This document shows, piece after piece, positions 6,938 to 7,306 of a stretch of DNA of 7,306 nucleotides (positions are counted from its first letter, which is position 1; each line of letters starts with the position of its first letter). Under the pieces are notes generated by a model, which saw only the letters and a program-made list of their open reading frames with translations, did no database searches and was not told the origin of the DNA. The stretch is from Clostridia bacterium (GTDB taxonomy: Bacteria > Bacillota_A > Clostridia > Oscillospirales > SIG627): positions 1-7,306 of the forward strand of contig JAFVYT010000209.1 in assembly GCA_017508505.1 (NCBI GenBank), given 5' to 3'. A program made the translations under genes and the position numbers.

Positions 6938-7306
6938 TTATTCTTTGCTTACCTTTTGAAATTCTGCGAGGAAGCCCTCGCGATCGGAAACGAGAACCTC
7001 GCGGGACGTTTCCCCCTTTTCCACAAGCTCCACGATGGCCCTTGCCGCTTCCTCGGCATTGCCGTCGGGGTTGATGATGACGTTGGCGTAGAGACGGCTT
7101 CGGAGAATCTCCTCCTTGGCCGCGGCGAGACGATTTTGGATGGCCTCCTCGGTCTCGGTGCCTCTGCCTCTCAGCCTTGCCTCGAGGGTCTTGTAATCCG
7201 GAGGGGTCAGATAAACGGATTGATACCGCTCCAATTTTTTCATCACCTGTCCCGCTCCGTCGGTTTCGATCTCGAGAACGGGCACGAACCCGTCGTCGAT
7301 CATTTG
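6938..7306 (-). CDS. gmk: Guanylate kinase, C-terminal part (5' end beyond right edge)
   Basis: Phosphorylates GMP to GDP with ATP, an essential cytoplasmic step in guanine nucleotide supply. Only the last 122 or so codons are present; the N-terminal P-loop and most of the GMP-binding region lie off the edge. The frame stays open to the last base, so the Met at 7303 is internal rather than the start. Recognisable parts are VLEIETDGAGQV (family LEIDVQGA), LTPPDYKTLEARLRGRG (family PPS..LE.RLRGRG, the lid), and then NRLAAAKEEI and YANVIIN (family YDYVVVN). Gln is replaced by Asp before GA, and Asp by Ala after Tyr, so this is a divergent member. The tail after about codon 100 is longer than I would expect. 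Its place before rpoZ supports gmk. Because the P-loop is not visible, a divergent paralogue cannot be excluded. Confidence 0.85.
   Translation of the reverse strand, partial: QMIDDGFVPVLEIETDGAGQVMKKLERYQSVYLTPPDYKTLEARLRGRGTETEEAIQNRLAAAKEEILRSRLYANVIINPDGNAEEAARAIVELVEKGETSREVLVSDREGFLAEFQKVSKE

Larger units (their letters stand above)
1..7306 (-). other. Probable single housekeeping transcription unit, gmk to stp
   Basis: Eight genes run in one direction with gaps of at most 46 bases and three 4-base overlaps. I see no hairpin followed by a T-run on the coding strand between any two of them. This supports co-transcription, with the promoter upstream of gmk outside the window. That the unit continues past the phosphatase into a kinase gene is expected from other Bacillota but not visible here. 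Confidence 0.7.

Noticed and set aside
6892..6961. Possible promoter for rpoZ in the AT-rich gap (TAAAAT at 6921-6926)
   Set aside because: The hexamer has no partner near TTGACA at a spacing of about 17 bases; AT richness alone is not enough to call a promoter.

Overview
The window is a compact stretch of bacterial chromosome. Every supported gene lies on the minus strand, so transcription runs from the high-coordinate end to the low-coordinate end. The gene order guanylate kinase – omega – PriA – peptide deformylase – formyltransferase – RsmB – RlmN – PP2C phosphatase matches the housekeeping cluster known from Bacillota, best described in Bacillus subtilis. High G+C (roughly 55-60 % by eye), strong AGGAGG-type ribosome binding sites and the sequence style of the proteins suggest a G+C-rich clostridial lineage, for example Oscillospiraceae-like gut bacteria. 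That placement is inference; no rRNA is present to confirm it.

Layout in transcription order: the 3' part of gmk (cut by the right edge); a 46-base AT-rich gap; rpoZ; a 24-base gap; priA; a 10-base gap; def; then fmt, rsmB and rlmN, each starting inside the stop codon of the gene before it (ATGA overlaps); a 10-base gap; and the 5' part of a PP2C-family Ser/Thr phosphatase gene (stp/prpC), cut by the left edge. There is no gene-free stretch longer than 46 bases. I see no terminator, tRNA, rRNA, mobile element, CRISPR array or repeat.

The genes serve nucleotide supply and transcription (Gmk, omega), restart of stalled replication forks (PriA), N-terminal formyl-methionine handling (Fmt adds the formyl group to initiator tRNA, Def removes it from the new protein), ribosome RNA methylation (RsmB on 16S, RlmN on 23S and tRNA) and phospho-signalling (Stp, normally paired with a PASTA-domain kinase encoded just downstream). 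The tight packing suggests co-transcription and translational coupling.

I found no undescribed system. The points worth a second look are modest: the absence of coaBC between rpoZ and priA, a Gln in place of His in the PriA Walker B box, unusual residues in omega and guanylate kinase, and two kinds of very tight gene junction.
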